A stretch of 64,000 bases of DNA from Acidobacteriota bacterium (GCA_018268915.1 JAFDVQ010000003.1:248001-312000); one strand, 5' to 3'; shown: positions 33,515 to 43,006, numbered from the stretch's first letter. Notes: a model not told the origin generated them from the letters alone. Numbers and translations are program-made.

Positions 33515-33797
33515 TCGTTCTCACCGATTGCGATGGGGAAAGTTGACTTCCTCAAACATCCAGCCAAGCTTCTGATGTTTTCGTGGCCTCAAAGGTACCA
33601 CTTTTTAGGCGATCTCTTCGAACCCCGCGGGCGTACTCCTGCATCCATCCAAGCACAGGGCGCTGCCGGGGAATGTGAATGCATCGTTGCATCCCGTCAG
33701 CTTTCGCTCCCGTCAATCTCGCCGTTCATGCAACGCACAGGCCTGCGATAAGGCCTGCGAGCCAACCTTTACAATCCGAAGTGAGGAGATATCCCCG

Positions 33798-34421
33798 ATG
33801 GCATATGAACTTGCACCGCTTCCGTACGACTACGCAGCGCTCGAGCCTTTCATCGACGCGCAGACCATGCAGCTGCACCACGACAAGCACCACCAGACCT
33901 ACATCACAAACGTGAATGCCGCGCTGGCCAACCATCCCAATCTGGCCGCCAAATCCGTGGATGACCTCATCAGCGACCTGAACGCCGTGCCCGAAGACAT
34001 TCGCACCGTCGTTCGCAACAACGGCGGAGGCCACTCCAACCACACCATGTTCTGGACCATCATGGGCCCCGCAAACACCTCGGGCGTCGGCGGAAACCCC
34101 ACAGGCGAAATCGCCGACCAGATCAAGGCCGACTTTGGCGATTTCGAAGCCTTCAAGAAGACCTTCAATGAGACCACAGCCAAGCAGTTCGGCTCTGGCT
34201 GGGGCTGGCTGGTGTTCCAGGGTGGCAAGCTGAAGGTGATCACCACGCCGAACCAGGATTCGCCGCTCAGCCAGGGACTGTACCCCGTCCTCGGCAACGA
34301 TGTCTGGGAGCATGCCTACTACCTCAAGTATCAGAACAAGCGCCCCGACTACCTCGCCGCCTGGTGGAACGTGGTCAACTGGGCCGAAGTCAACAAGCGC
34401 TTCGAGAAGGCGAAGAAGTAA
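33798..34421 (+). CDS. Superoxide dismutase (Mn/Fe family)
   Basis: 207 residues from ATG 33798 (GAGGAG upstream). Metal ligands: His27 ([10 protein letters not shown]), His in [10 protein letters not shown], and Asp and His in [21 protein letters not shown]. The TTPNQDSPL segment matches manganese forms; iron forms usually have a different residue at the Gln. It turns superoxide into oxygen and peroxide. No signal peptide, so cytosolic. A strong terminator follows. It and the exported glutathione peroxidase next to it make a small oxidative-stress pair beside the NADPH-producing genes. Confidence 0.97.
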   Translation: MAYELAPLPYDYAALEPFIDAQTMQLHHDKHHQTYITNVNAALANHPNLAAKSVDDLISDLNAVPEDIRTVVRNNGGGHSNHTMFWTIMGPANTSGVGGNPTGEIADQIKADFGDFEAFKKTFNETTAKQFGSGWGWLVFQGGKLKVITTPNQDSPLSQGLYPVLGNDVWEHAYYLKYQNKRPDYLAAWWNVVNWAEVNKRFEKAKK

Positions 34422-34445
34422 CCAGAGCCTCTCTGGCATTCTCAG

Positions 34446-34475
34446 GCGGGACCGCGACCATCGCGGTCCCGCTTT
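34446..34475 (+). terminator. Rho-independent terminator after superoxide dismutase
   Basis: Perfect 12-bp stem GCGGGACCGCGA (34446-34457) with TCGCGGTCCCGC (34461-34472), 3-nt loop, then TTT. Confidence 0.85.
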
Positions 34476-34560
34476 GCGTTTCAGGCGTTTACGATTTCGT
34501 GACAATCCCTGTCGCTGCGCCAGCGTATGATCCTTTCATCCCCGATCCGAGGAGATTTAC

Positions 34561-35115
34561 GTGCGCAAAACTATCCTCTCGCTGGCTCTCTTTCTCGCTG
34601 CCAGCTTCCTTGTCGCAGCAGACGCCAAGAGCATCTACGACTTCACGATGAACTCCATTGACGGCCAGCCCGTGAGCCTCAAGAGCTACAAGGGCAAGGT
34701 CGTCCTGCTGGTCAACGTTGCCAGCAAATGCGGCTACACGCCGCAATACAAGGGCCTCGAAGCGCTCTATGAGAAGTACAAGGACAAAGGATTTGTCATC
34801 GTCGGAGTGCCTGCGAACAACTTCATGCAGCAGGAGCCCGGCACCAACGAAGAGATCAAGACCTTCTGCTCGCGCAAGTACAACGTGACCTTCCCGATGA
34901 TGAGCAAAGTCTCCGTACTCGGCGACGACAAGACGCCGCTCTATCGCTACCTCACCGACAAGAACTCCGATCCCAAGTTCGCGGGCGACATCAAGTGGAA
35001 CTTCACCAAGTTCCTCTTCGATCGCAATGGCAACCCCGTCGCGCGCTTCGAGCCCGCTGTCACGCCCGACTCTCCCGAAGTCCAGTCCGCCGTCGAATCC
35101 GCCCTCGGCAAATAA
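34561..35115 (+). CDS. Exported glutathione peroxidase-like protein
   Basis: 184 residues from a GTG with GAGGAG nine bases upstream. A signal peptide (RKTILSLALFLAASFLVAA) should direct export. The GPx fold is complete: catalytic Cys in VNVASKCGYTPQY, the WNFTKFLFDRNGNPVARF block with Trp/Asn partners, and DGQPVSLKSYKGKVVLLV at the start. The usual FPCNQF loop is VPANNF here, so the peroxidatic partner Gln is replaced by Asn and the loop Cys is absent. It reduces peroxides, probably with a thioredoxin-like donor. Periplasmic location for this family is uncommon. Confidence 0.92.
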   Translation: MRKTILSLALFLAASFLVAADAKSIYDFTMNSIDGQPVSLKSYKGKVVLLVNVASKCGYTPQYKGLEALYEKYKDKGFVIVGVPANNFMQQEPGTNEEIKTFCSRKYNVTFPMMSKVSVLGDDKTPLYRYLTDKNSDPKFAGDIKWNFTKFLFDRNGNPVARFEPAVTPDSPEVQSAVESALGK

Positions 35116-35139
35116 GCCCAGCCATTACGATCAAACCAG

Positions 35140-35169
35140 AGGCCCCGAAGATCGATTTCTGGGGCCTTT
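35140..35169 (+). terminator. Weak terminator after glutathione peroxidase gene
   Basis: AGGCCCC (35140-35146) pairs with GGGGCCT (35161-35167), followed by TTA. No long T-run. Confidence 0.5.
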
Positions 35170-35485
35170 AAGAAGCTCGACAGAGGGCTTTATACTAACG
35201 GCCCAACTTCAGCCGGGCATAAGCCTGCCACGCAACTCGGGCTTTAGCGCCTGACGCATCCGTTCTCGCGTCCGATCCGCTTCTTCACCAGGCCGTTCAG
35301 CCTTGCGCCACTCTCACACGAAACAGGTATCGGACACGACTTTCATACCTTGCCAAGATTTCGACAAGGAATGGCGTAAGTGTCCCCGTAGGCGACTACT
35401 CTCTCGGAACACAAGGTGGTCAGCCGGTGTCTAACAAAGTAGCATCGCCGAACGACGATAAATCAATACATCAAGGGGACCCTCT
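35170..35485. other. Gene-free gap with GGGCTTTA repeat
   Basis: 316 bp. Near 35193-35252 it has GGGCTTTA...CCCAACTTCAGCCGGGCATAAGCC words related to the 28.4-kb tandem hairpins. AAGGGGA before the next start is a ribosome site. Nothing else is supported. Confidence 0.5.
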
Positions 35486-35959
35486 ATGTTGCAAGAAGAG
35501 CAAACGGTCTCGTTTCAACCAATCAATTACGAGGGCCGCGTTCCTTGGTATGTAGATCTGTTCCTTGTCTATCTGCTCTATGTGCTACTCACGACGATCG
35601 CCAATTTGATTCGCGTTACTTGGACCTTGAGAAAGCATCGCAAGTCGCAAGATTCGGAATGGGAGAGTTGCCATTCGAGAGTTCGATCAATCAGAAATTT
35701 CTCTCACCTGACGTTTCTTCTCGCTGTGGTTGTTCTCTCGTGGAACGCGACGAACATATTGGCGGACGTGTCGATGGAGAAAGTGCACAGCTTCTCCTAT
35801 GTCGCCGCCAGATTGTCGCAAGCCCTTGTGCCCTTTCTGATGGGGATTATCTTTTGTGCCGGTCAGTTTTGTTGTGCGATGTTTCTCGAGAGCTTTTTGC
35901 GGCGCGGAAGACCGCGACTTGATCAGAAAGCAAACAAAACCGAGCTTACGGTCGAATGA
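35486..35959 (+). CDS. Membrane protein, unknown function
   Basis: 157 residues; AAGGGGA upstream of the ATG. Three hydrophobic segments are visible: VDLFLVYLLYVLLTTIANLI (23-42), FLLAVVVLSWNATNIL (about 77-92) and LVPFLMGIIFCAGQFCCAMFL (about 113-133). The loop between helices 1 and 2 is strongly basic and so cytoplasmic. No family recognised. Codon use is less G+C-biased than in its neighbours, hinting at a lineage-specific or transferred gene. Confidence 0.7.
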   Translation: MLQEEQTVSFQPINYEGRVPWYVDLFLVYLLYVLLTTIANLIRVTWTLRKHRKSQDSEWESCHSRVRSIRNFSHLTFLLAVVVLSWNATNILADVSMEKVHSFSYVAARLSQALVPFLMGIIFCAGQFCCAMFLESFLRRGRPRLDQKANKTELTVE

Positions 35960-36017
35960 CCGCCTAAATGGACACTGTGTTCAAGAACTCGTAATTCGAA
36001 CAATCGATTCGAAGACG

Positions 36018-36050
36018 AAAAGGGCTCTGCCTCCGCAGAGCCCTTTTTCT
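36018..36050. terminator. Bidirectional Rho-independent terminator
   Basis: Perfect 13-bp stem AAAAGGGCTCTGC (36018-36030) with GCAGAGCCCTTTT (36035-36047), loop CTCC, T-runs on both strands. It serves the membrane protein gene and the convergent clpB. Confidence 0.92.
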
Positions 36051-36080
36051 GATCACTGACCCCTGACCACTGATCCCTGT
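36050..36080. repeat. TGATCACTGACC low-complexity tract
   Basis: Short run of TGATCACTGACCCCTGACC words between the terminator and the clpB stop. Confidence 0.55.
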
Positions 36081-36081
36081 C

Positions 36082-38706
36082 TTACGCCATCGCTTCCCTG
36101 CCCATCGGTTCAAACCGTAGCAGTTTCGAATTGCGATCGGCATCGATGCGTACATGCGCACCATGCAGAACTTCTCCGTCCAGTATCTTCATGGCCAGCG
36201 GGTCCTGAACCATCCGCTGCAGCGCACGCTTCAGCGGACGGGCACCATACGCAACATCGGACCCAGCGGCAAGCACCAGTTCCTGCGCAGCGGGCGTTAA
36301 CTCTATCGAAATCGCTCGGTCTTCGAGCAGCTTGCGAATCTCGTTGAGACGCAGTTCGAGAATTGCCTCGAGCTGTGCGTGACCCAGCGGACGGAAGATG
36401 ACCATATCGTCCACCCGGTTCAGGAACTCCGGACGGAAGTGCTCCCTTAGTGTCCGCATCACGCTTTCGCGCGCCATGTCGAAGTCGTGCTCTGTCTTGA
36501 GCGACTCCGTGGCCAAAAACGCGGCGCCCAGGTTCGACGTCATGATCAGCACCGTGTTCTTGAAGTCCACAGTGCGTCCCTTCGAGTCGGTCAGACGGCC
36601 ATCGTCCATGATCTGAAGCAGCACGTTGAAGACATCCGGGTGAGCCTTCTCGATTTCATCGAAAAGGATCACCGCATAGGGCCGACGACGAACAGCCTCA
36701 GTCAGCTGCCCGCCCTCGTCATAGCCGACGTATCCCGGAGGAGCCCCGATCAGGCGTGCCACCGCGTGCTTCTCCATGTACTCGCTCATGTCGATGCGCA
36801 CCATGGCCTGCTCGTCATCGAAAAGGAACTCGGCGAGAGCCCGTGCAGTTTCGGTTTTGCCCACGCCGGTCGGCCCGAGAAAGATGAACGAGCCAATCGG
36901 ACGCTTGGGATCGCTCAAACCTGCACGCGACCGGCGAATTGCATTCGCAACCACGCTGAGCGCGGCATCCTGTCCCACCACGCGTTCGCGCAGCCTATCT
37001 TCCATGCGGACAAGCTTCTTCACTTCGCCTTCGAGCATCTTGGAAACCGGAATTCCGGTCCATTTGCTGACGATCTTTGCGATGTCTTCTTCGTCGACCT
37101 CTTCCTTCAACATGCGGGTGCTGCCGGCTGATCCGTCCTGAATTGCGTTGAGTTCTCGCAACTCGGCTTCGGACTTTGGCAGTTCGCCATACTGGATCTG
37201 CGCAGCGCGATCGAGCTGGCCCTTCCGCGTGTTCTCTTCGGTTTCGAAACGCAGGGCCTCGATCTTCTGCTTCAGTTCGCTGATGCGTGTGATCGCATCA
37301 CGCTCCTTCGTCCAGCGTGCACGAAGAGCCGTAGACTGCTCCTTGATGGTGGCAAGTTCGCGCTCAACTTCGTTGATGCGCTGTTTGCTGTTCGAATCGG
37401 TTTCGCGCTTCAGGGCAGCGCGCTCGATTTCGAGCGAAGTAGCCTGCCGCTCAAGCTGATCGATCTCCGTCGGAACAGAACCGATCTGGATGGCAAGTGA
37501 AGCTGCAGCCTCATCCACCAGGTCGATAGCCTTGTCCGGCAGGAAGCGGTCGCTGATGTAGCGATGCGACAGCGTAGCCGCCGAGACTATCGCCGAATCC
37601 TTGATGCGAACCTTGTGGTGCGACTCGTAGCGGTCTTTGAGGCCGCGAAGAATCGCAATCGTATCTTCCACGTTCGGCTCGCCGACGTAGACAATCTGGA
37701 ATCGCCGCTCAAGCGCAGCGTCCTTCTCGATGTACTTGCGGTACTCGTTCAGCGTGGTTGCGCCGATCGCCCGCAGTTCGCCGCGCGCCAGTGCCGGCTT
37801 AAGCATGTTGCTGGCGTCGATGGCGCCCTCAGCGGCTCCAGCGCCCACCAGGGTGTGCAGCTCATCGATGAAGAGAACGATCTGCCCGTTCGATTCTTCG
37901 ATCTCCTTGAGAACCGCCTTGAGACGGTCTTCAAATTCACCGCGGTATTTTGCTCCGGCCAGCATCGACCCGAGGTCGAGCGAGATGACCCGCTTGTCGC
38001 GCAGACCATCGGGCACATCGCCGGAGACAATGCGGCGCGCAAGACCTTCCACAATCGCAGTCTTTCCCACGCCGGGCTCACCAATGAGCACAGGGTTATT
38101 CTTTGTCCGGCGGCTCAGCACCTGAACGACACGGCGAATCTCTTCGTCGCGGCCGATCACGGGATCCAGCTTTCCGCGGCGAGCAAGTTGAGTCAGGTCC
38201 TTCGCGTATTTCTCAAGCGCCTGGAACTTGCCTTCAGGATTCTGGTCGGTAACGCGCTGCGATCCGCGAACGGCGGTCAACGCCTGGAGAATCGCTTCAT
38301 GCGTCGCCCCGACAGCCACAAGCGCATCGCGCGCCGCTTCGCCCTTCTGGTGGGCGATACCAAGCAGCAGATGCTCGGTGGAGATGTACTCGTCTTTGAA
38401 GTTCGAGGCTTCTTTAAATGCCTGATCGAGCGCCTTCGTAAGCGTGTTGCTCGGGCCGGGCTGGGCAGAGCCCCCCTGCACGCGCGGCAGCTTCTCCTCA
38501 ATCTGGTGAAGACTTGCCTCAAGCCGCTCAGTCGGGACACCGATCTTTTCGAGTACCGCGGGGATGACGCCCTCACGATCGGCAGTCAACGCAAGCAACA
38601 GGTGCACGGGCTGGATCTCGGGGTTGCCGTATTCCGCCGCGCGTCCCTGCGCCTGCTGCATTGCCTCCTGCGATTTCACTGTCAGTTTTTCCCAACGAAT
38701 AGCCAT
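36082..38706 (-). CDS. clpB: ATP-dependent disaggregase ClpB
   Basis: 874 residues, GGAG upstream of ATG 38706. Order: N-terminal substrate domain (1-145, two Clp_N repeats), AAA+ module 1 with Walker [14 protein letters not shown], a middle coiled-coil domain (about 410-530) that separates ClpB from ClpA/ClpC, then AAA+ module 2 with [17 protein letters not shown] and the [12 protein letters not shown]alker B, and the D2 small domain. It pulls apart protein aggregates with DnaK as a hexamer in the cytosol. Hsp20 lies 231 bp upstream on the same strand; together they form a heat-shock pair. No DnaK genes are in the window. Confidence 0.97.
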   Translation of the reverse strand: MAIRWEKLTVKSQEAMQQAQGRAAEYGNPEIQPVHLLLALTADREGVIPAVLEKIGVPTERLEASLHQIEEKLPRVQGGSAQPGPSNTLTKALDQAFKEASNFKDEYISTEHLLLGIAHQKGEAARDALVAVGATHEAILQALTAVRGSQRVTDQNPEGKFQALEKYAKDLTQLARRGKLDPVIGRDEEIRRVVQVLSRRTKNNPVLIGEPGVGKTAIVEGLARRIVSGDVPDGLRDKRVISLDLGSMLAGAKYRGEFEDRLKAVLKEIEESNGQIVLFIDELHTLVGAGAAEGAIDASNMLKPALARGELRAIGATTLNEYRKYIEKDAALERRFQIVYVGEPNVEDTIAILRGLKDRYESHHKVRIKDSAIVSAATLSHRYISDRFLPDKAIDLVDEAAASLAIQIGSVPTEIDQLERQATSLEIERAALKRETDSNSKQRINEVERELATIKEQSTALRARWTKERDAITRISELKQKIEALRFETEENTRKGQLDRAAQIQYGELPKSEAELRELNAIQDGSAGSTRMLKEEVDEEDIAKIVSKWTGIPVSKMLEGEVKKLVRMEDRLRERVVGQDAALSVVANAIRRSRAGLSDPKRPIGSFIFLGPTGVGKTETARALAEFLFDDEQAMVRIDMSEYMEKHAVARLIGAPPGYVGYDEGGQLTEAVRRRPYAVILFDEIEKAHPDVFNVLLQIMDDGRLTDSKGRTVDFKNTVLIMTSNLGAAFLATESLKTEHDFDMARESVMRTLREHFRPEFLNRVDDMVIFRPLGHAQLEAILELRLNEIRKLLEDRAISIELTPAAQELVLAAGSDVAYGARPLKRALQRMVQDPLAMKILDGEVLHGAHVRIDADRNSKLLRFEPMGREAMA

Positions 38707-38937
38707 TTGTCGCTTCGCTCCAAGTGATCAGTGTTCAGGGAACAGTGATCAGTTCTAATCTGTCGAGCTCTCATCGTCCGGGAGCTATTGGAATCTCATT
38801 TAACACTGATGTTCATGCCGGCGAGCAGGATTGTTCCGGCCTTCCTAAAGAGAATGGCCAGTGCCAGTCTCGGCGCGGACCTTACATCTGCGCTGAACTG
38901 AGCACTGACCACTGATCTCTGATCACTGGTCTTTGTC
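38707..38937. other. Gap between hsp20 and clpB with TGATCAG tracts
   Basis: 231 bp with two degenerate tracts, AGTGATCAGTGTTCAGGG at 38726-38756 and CTGAGCACTGACCACTGATC at 38895-38936. No terminator or promoter can be called with confidence. Confidence 0.45.
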
Positions 38938-39417
38938 TTACCTTGCGCCTACCAGTTCGGGCTCTTCCTTCTTGGCCTGGCTGCCGAAGTTGACCTTGAT
39001 CTGCTTGGGCTGCGCTTCGGGCTTCTTGTTCAGTTCCAGCTTCAGGATGCCGGCCGTGTAGCTGGCGTTGACGTTCTCGGTGTCCACCGTCGACGGAAGC
39101 GTGAACGAACGATAGAAGGTACCGTAGCGGCGCTCGATGCGATGGAAGTTCTCTTCCTTCTCGTCCTTTTCGAACTTGCGCTCGCCCTTCACGGTGAGGG
39201 TGTTGTTCTCAACGCGGATGTCCAGGTCCTTCTCGTCCATTCCCGGAACTTCCAGTTTGAGGACCACCTTCTTCGGGTCTTCATAAACATCAACAGCCGG
39301 CACAAAGCTGGCAGTAGTCAAGGGACTCTCATTCTCGTTGAACTCGCGGAAGAGAGAGTTCATGCGGTTCTGCAACGAGACGACTTCACGAAAGGGATCC
39401 CAACGAGTGATTGCCAT
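38938..39417 (-). CDS. Small heat-shock protein Hsp20
   Basis: 159 residues; GGAGG upstream of ATG 39417. The alpha-crystallin domain spans about 40-140: FVPAVDVYEDPKKVVLKLEVPGMDEKDLDIRVENNTLTVKGERKFEKDEKEENFHRIERRYGTFYRSFTLPSTVD-type blocks, with the conserved A-x-x-x-G-x-L strand as ASYTAGILKLELNKK. It holds unfolding proteins as an oligomer until ClpB/DnaK can refold them. The C-terminal KKEEPELVGAR tail replaces the usual IxI motif, with a nearby IKV. Upstream DNA is very A+T-rich and has a TATAGCA inverted repeat. Confidence 0.96.
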   Translation of the reverse strand: MAITRWDPFREVVSLQNRMNSLFREFNENESPLTTASFVPAVDVYEDPKKVVLKLEVPGMDEKDLDIRVENNTLTVKGERKFEKDEKEENFHRIERRYGTFYRSFTLPSTVDTENVNASYTAGILKLELNKKPEAQPKQIKVNFGSQAKKEEPELVGAR

Positions 39418-39491
39418 GATTGTGTAATTCCTCCAACTGATTCAGGTATTGGGGTCGGGTCAACCGACCGCTCAATCAATATGATTAGCAC

Positions 39492-39523
39492 TATAGCACA
39501 TATGATTCATAAAATATGCTATA
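39492..39523. promoter_or_regulatory. Inverted repeat upstream of hsp20
   Basis: TATAGCA (39492-39498) and TGCTATA (39517-39523) flank an 18-bp A+T-rich centre, 75-106 bp upstream of the hsp20 start. Not a CIRCE element (only one TTAGCACT-like arm nearby). It may be a binding site for a heat-shock regulator; inferred from position. Confidence 0.4.
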
Positions 39524-40011
39524 AATACACTCACATTTTAGAAATGTAAATATCTTTTTCAATATCAGCGGTTTACAGGGATCCTGAGCAATATTTGCAG
39601 ATCAATGCTATCGATTGGCGCAGCGGTCAAAGTCGTAAACTGTTCATTTTCTATTAGATCCATGTAAGCCCAATGAAATCTATTAAATAGCTTTTTATGC
39701 AAAAAACGCGTCCAGGACAGATGCGAATAACAGCTAAGGGGAAATTGACTTCAATGATCAACTGCGCTCGCGACGTGAATGGCATTCCCCCGATTTAGAA
39801 CCTTGGCCTATAACTCCTTCTTTTTCTGTTATGTACAGATAAGGACAATAGAATCTACTATGTACAAGATTTGTAAGGAGAAAAAAGATCGAGCGCGCAT
39901 CAGCTTAGTCGGCCTAAGTATGCGATTCTCGGTCACCCAAATGATTTAAGTTTCCACCATCGTGAAGCCAGGATTATGCGGTGGAGAGCTGTTCAGCCTG
40001 GAGGGGCCTGA
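39524..40011. other. A+T-rich gap, 488 bp
   Basis: Clearly richer in A+T than the surroundings, with CTATTAAATAGC-type words and two TATGTACA words (39830 and 39859). No frame above about 20 codons with coding character. A good ribosome site (CTGGAGGGG) ends it before the lipoprotein gene. It may be foreign DNA or a long regulatory region. Confidence 0.5.
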
Positions 40012-40410
40012 ATGAAACAATCCCGACTGACGTTGTCACTCTTTCTTTGCAGCTTTGTTGCAGGGTGTGGGGGGCCGCCCGGCCCAGGGATTCAGAGGTA
40101 TGGAAAGGGTGTTGTTGTCCATTTAGAGACTCTGGCTGAATACCCGACAAGTATTGATCGTATCGTGATCGCAAAAGAAGACAAGCCTGACGAGAAAGTT
40201 TTGGAGGCCTTGTCCGACGATGGCGCTCAGATCCATCGATTAATGCTTCATGCAGGGAAGAATAATTTCGACGACATTCATCCCTACCGTGGGACCTACA
40301 GAATGCTCATACCAGATGGGAGGAGTTTTACTCTTTCGCAGAATGAACGCTATCGCATCACGGTCTGCAAGACCGGAAAGTGCCGATCAGCAGAATTCAT
40401 TCTGAACTAG
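40012..40410 (+). CDS. Hypothetical lipoprotein
   Basis: 132 residues; GGAGGGG upstream of the ATG. Signal peptide LTLSLFLCSFVAGCGG with lipobox VAGC and Cys19 as the anchor, so a membrane lipoprotein. The rest has a beta-rich look (GKGVVVHLETLAEYPTSIDRIVIAKED) with two Cys near the end (ITVCKTGKCRSAEF) that could form a disulfide. No family recognised. It has lower G+C than its neighbours and follows an A+T-rich gap, which hints at transfer. Confidence 0.7.
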   Translation: MKQSRLTLSLFLCSFVAGCGGPPGPGIQRYGKGVVVHLETLAEYPTSIDRIVIAKEDKPDEKVLEALSDDGAQIHRLMLHAGKNNFDDIHPYRGTYRMLIPDGRSFTLSQNERYRITVCKTGKCRSAEFILN

Positions 40411-40514
40411 TTTGCCTGGCCACTTGTTGGACTAATCTGCGGAATGACTTGAGGCGGGCGGCCTGGATCTAGAGCCCAATTTGGACGCATTCAGGCATTC
40501 GCGAACCGCTGCTG

Positions 40515-40970
40515 TCAGTTTGGCGATCCGGTGCTCTCAGCCGTCTCGAACTGGCACTCAGCACACTGGCAATGCCGCCTGAGGTAGTCCCAGGAGTAGA
40601 TCCCGCCGGAGTGCCCATCCTGCCAGTTGAACTGAATTGCGTACCGCCCAACCCCATGGGCGCTTGCCGGCTTGGCCGGGGGGGTGTACATCGGTAGCAG
40701 CGCCACAGCCTTGGCCTTCGACTGCCCTGCTTTTCGTCCCTGGGCTTTTCGCTCGTCGATACATGTCGCACAGGGGCACGCATCCCGCAGCCAGGCGAAT
40801 CCCCATGCGCTGCGATGCCCGTCTTGCCAGTCGATCTCCAGCCCGGTGCCTTCCGTGAGCTTCACCCGCACCTTGTCTGGAGTGACTGCAATCCTCGGCA
40901 GCGGCCGATCCTCCAGGCTCCCGCGTTCTTGTTCTTCCTTGCTGACGAACCGAATTCCCTCGTGACTCAT
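40515..40970 (-). CDS. DUF971 protein (GBBH-like N-terminal domain)
   Basis: 151 residues. DWQDGHRSAWGFAWLRDACPCATC and FNWQDGHSGGIYSWDYLRRHCQCAEC match DUF971, which corresponds to the zinc-binding N-terminal domain of gamma-butyrobetaine hydroxylase. The Cys residues in CPCATC and a histidine bind zinc in relatives. Stand-alone forms are often linked to Fe-S cluster biogenesis (ApbC) or quinone biology; no such neighbour is here. Its start overlaps the upstream PNPOx-family stop by 4 bp, so the two are cotranslated. Confidence 0.9.
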   Translation of the reverse strand: MSHEGIRFVSKEEQERGSLEDRPLPRIAVTPDKVRVKLTEGTGLEIDWQDGHRSAWGFAWLRDACPCATCIDERKAQGRKAGQSKAKAVALLPMYTPPAKPASAHGVGRYAIQFNWQDGHSGGIYSWDYLRRHCQCAECQFETAESTGSPN

Positions 40971-41566
40971 ACTTCCATTCTAGTTCCAGACTCGACTTCC
41001 GCCGGGCCGTCCTCGAACTCCACCAGCCCCGTCGGCAGCCCATCAATACTCTGCGCGTTCTTCTGCTGCCGGTACTCCTTCAGCCCTGCTTCCCCCTTCG
41101 ACATAGCCCAGCGCTTCAATGTTTCCCGCTCCCCAACGTAGTCGAACAGTGGAACGCCATAACCACAGGACGTCTGCACGCGATCGACACTCAGCACAAC
41201 AATCTGCCGTGCTCCCGGCGGCTCAACGCCACCGAATGCCGAATCCAGCAGCTCGAGGTACTCCGCACTCCTCCTCGGCAACACCTTCGCCGTCCCGTAG
41301 AACCGCAGAATCATCGGCGCTCCCTCGAACGCGCAGAACATCAACGTCAACCTTCCGCTCGCTCTTACATGAGCCGCCGTCTCGTTCCCGCTGCCTGTCT
41401 GGTCCAAATATGCGACCTTCCTCTCGTCAAGAACCCGAAGCGACGCGCCGTCTTTCGGAGAGACATTCACGCGGCCATCCGCCGCTGCGGAAGCGGTGAA
41501 GAAGATCTTTTGCCCGCGAGCGAACTCCGCCAGCCTCTCATCAATCCGATCGAACATCTTCGCCAC
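40967..41566 (-). CDS. Pyridoxamine 5'-phosphate oxidase-family protein
   Basis: 199 residues from GTG 41566 with GAGGAGG four bases upstream; the ATG three codons later is an alternative. RVNVSPKDGASLRVLDERKVAYLDQTGSGNETAAHVRASGRLTLMFCAFEG-type sequence is the split-barrel flavin-binding fold. The family includes FMN oxidases and F420- or haem-binding proteins, so the cofactor cannot be told. It overlaps the DUF971 gene. Confidence 0.9.
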   Translation of the reverse strand: MAKMFDRIDERLAEFARGQKIFFTASAAADGRVNVSPKDGASLRVLDERKVAYLDQTGSGNETAAHVRASGRLTLMFCAFEGAPMILRFYGTAKVLPRRSAEYLELLDSAFGGVEPPGARQIVVLSVDRVQTSCGYGVPLFDYVGERETLKRWAMSKGEAGLKEYRQQKNAQSIDGLPTGLVEFEDGPAEVESGTRMEV

Positions 41567-41587
41567 AAAACCTCCTCGAATCCAACA

Positions 41588-42397
41588 TCAGGGATTTCTC
41601 CAGAAGAACCACGCCGCCATTCCTAGACCGATGAACACCACCGTGCCTCGCAGCACCGGCTGCGGAATCCGCCGCGCCAGGCTCGCCGATGTGTATCCGC
41701 CCACTGCGCATGTCACCATTGCGACGAGGCAATATCGCCAGATTACCTGCCCGTTGATCACGAACAGCACGAACGCAATCCCGTTCGCCATGGTGGTCGA
41801 AACTACTTTGAGTGCATTGATCTCGTTCAGATCTTGATAGCCGAACAGCGACAGCAGCGTAATGATCAGGAAGCCCGCACCGGCACCGAAATATCCGATG
41901 TAGAAGCAGACGGCTGCAGTCCCGACGAACACTGGAACCATCCGCGGGCTGTGAACTCCACCTGGGGCATGGCTGCGGACAAACTTCCGATGCTCCAGCC
42001 ATCGCGACACCGGGCCGCTTATCGCAAAGATCACGGCCGCAATCAGCAGGAGCCAAGGGACGAGATGCAGGAACGTCATCTGCGGGGTGTGCAGCAGAAC
42101 GTAGGCGCCGCACGTTCCGCCGATCAGGCCGGCCACAGCCATCGGAATCGCGACACGCACATTCCGGCGAACATCCTCTCTATACGCTGCAACCGACGTC
42201 AGCTGTCCGGGCCACAGCGCAACAGTATTCGTGGCGTTCGCCTGGACTGGCAGAACCTTCATGCCCAGGATCGCCGGGAACAACAGAAATGACCCTCCGC
42301 CCGCCACCGCGTTCAGCACACCGCCCACGAACGAGGCTACAGTGAGCCAGGCCCAGCGCCATCCGACATAGGAAGGGAGCTCCGCCAAGAGAATCAT
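41588..42397 (-). CDS. TauE/SafE-family sulfite or organosulfur exporter
   Basis: 269 residues with about seven to eight membrane helices. VASFVGGVLNAVAGGGSFLLFPAILGMKVLPVQANATNTVALWPGQLTS is the TauE/SafE motif at the start, with its second copy near IGYFGAGAGFLIITLLSLFGYQDLNEINALKVVST. The family exports sulfite, sulfoacetate or similar anions; the substrate here is not known. It lies 21 bp upstream of the PNPOx/DUF971 pair on the same strand, so an operon is possible. Confidence 0.94.
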   Translation of the reverse strand: MILLAELPSYVGWRWAWLTVASFVGGVLNAVAGGGSFLLFPAILGMKVLPVQANATNTVALWPGQLTSVAAYREDVRRNVRVAIPMAVAGLIGGTCGAYVLLHTPQMTFLHLVPWLLLIAAVIFAISGPVSRWLEHRKFVRSHAPGGVHSPRMVPVFVGTAAVCFYIGYFGAGAGFLIITLLSLFGYQDLNEINALKVVSTTMANGIAFVLFVINGQVIWRYCLVAMVTCAVGGYTSASLARRIPQPVLRGTVVFIGLGMAAWFFWRNP

Positions 42398-42442
42398 CTT
42401 CTCTGATTCTAGTGATCCAGCTCATCAGTTCAGTGGATAGAA

Positions 42443-42994
42443 CTAGCGGAACTCGGTGCCGTATTTCAGGGCGATCTGGCGGACCTGGTCTCTTGTGAGC
42501 TGCTTGGGTGGGGCTCCGGGTGGGGAGCAGGTGTCTCGGAAGAAGCTGTCGAGGCCGGCGGGGGAGACGATCCAGAGGAGCTTGAGTTCGTGGTCGGGGT
42601 TGGCGAAGCCGTGCCAATGGTTCTTCGGGATGAAGATGGTTGAGCCCTGCTGGATGGCGTGGCGGTTGTCTTCGAGGATGAAGAAGCCGCTTCCGTCGAG
42701 GACATAGAAGGACTCTTCCATCTGGAAGTGGCGATGAATGGGAACGCCGGTGCCGACTCTGATCTGCTGGGTTCCTACGGCGAGGTGCTCTGATCCTGTG
42801 GCGGCGCTGACCTTGATGAAGATGTCGCCGCCGTCGCGAAAGTGGATGAGATGTTCCCCCTGCTGAGGATCGAGCGTATTGCCCTGCTTCGACGTTTGCT
42901 GCGCAGCTGCGGAAGTGCCGGGTATTGCAGAGCTCATGGCGAAACCTCCGATACCGAGGAGCAGGGAGCGGCGTACATCATCGGGCACGTTCAT
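42443..42994 (-). CDS. Exported cupin-domain protein
   Basis: 183 residues with a signal (RRSLLLGIGGFAMSSAIPGTSAAAQ) that begins with two Arg and may be Tat-type. The cupin core has GVPIHRHFQMEESFYVLDGSG (motif 1 with His, His, Glu) and GSTIFIPKNHWHGFANP (motif 2), so a metal site is likely. It could be a dioxygenase, isomerase or binding protein; none is favoured. It lies 12 bp after the CocE gene, probably the last gene of that unit. Confidence 0.9.
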   Translation of the reverse strand: MNVPDDVRRSLLLGIGGFAMSSAIPGTSAAAQQTSKQGNTLDPQQGEHLIHFRDGGDIFIKVSAATGSEHLAVGTQQIRVGTGVPIHRHFQMEESFYVLDGSGFFILEDNRHAIQQGSTIFIPKNHWHGFANPDHELKLLWIVSPAGLDSFFRDTCSPPGAPPKQLTRDQVRQIALKYGTEFR

Positions 42995-43006
42995 GATGAT
43001 CTCAAA

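Noticed and set aside
39485..39500. CIRCE element before hsp20
   Set aside because: Only a TTAGCACT-like left arm is present; the GAGTGCTAA right arm at nine bases spacing is missing.
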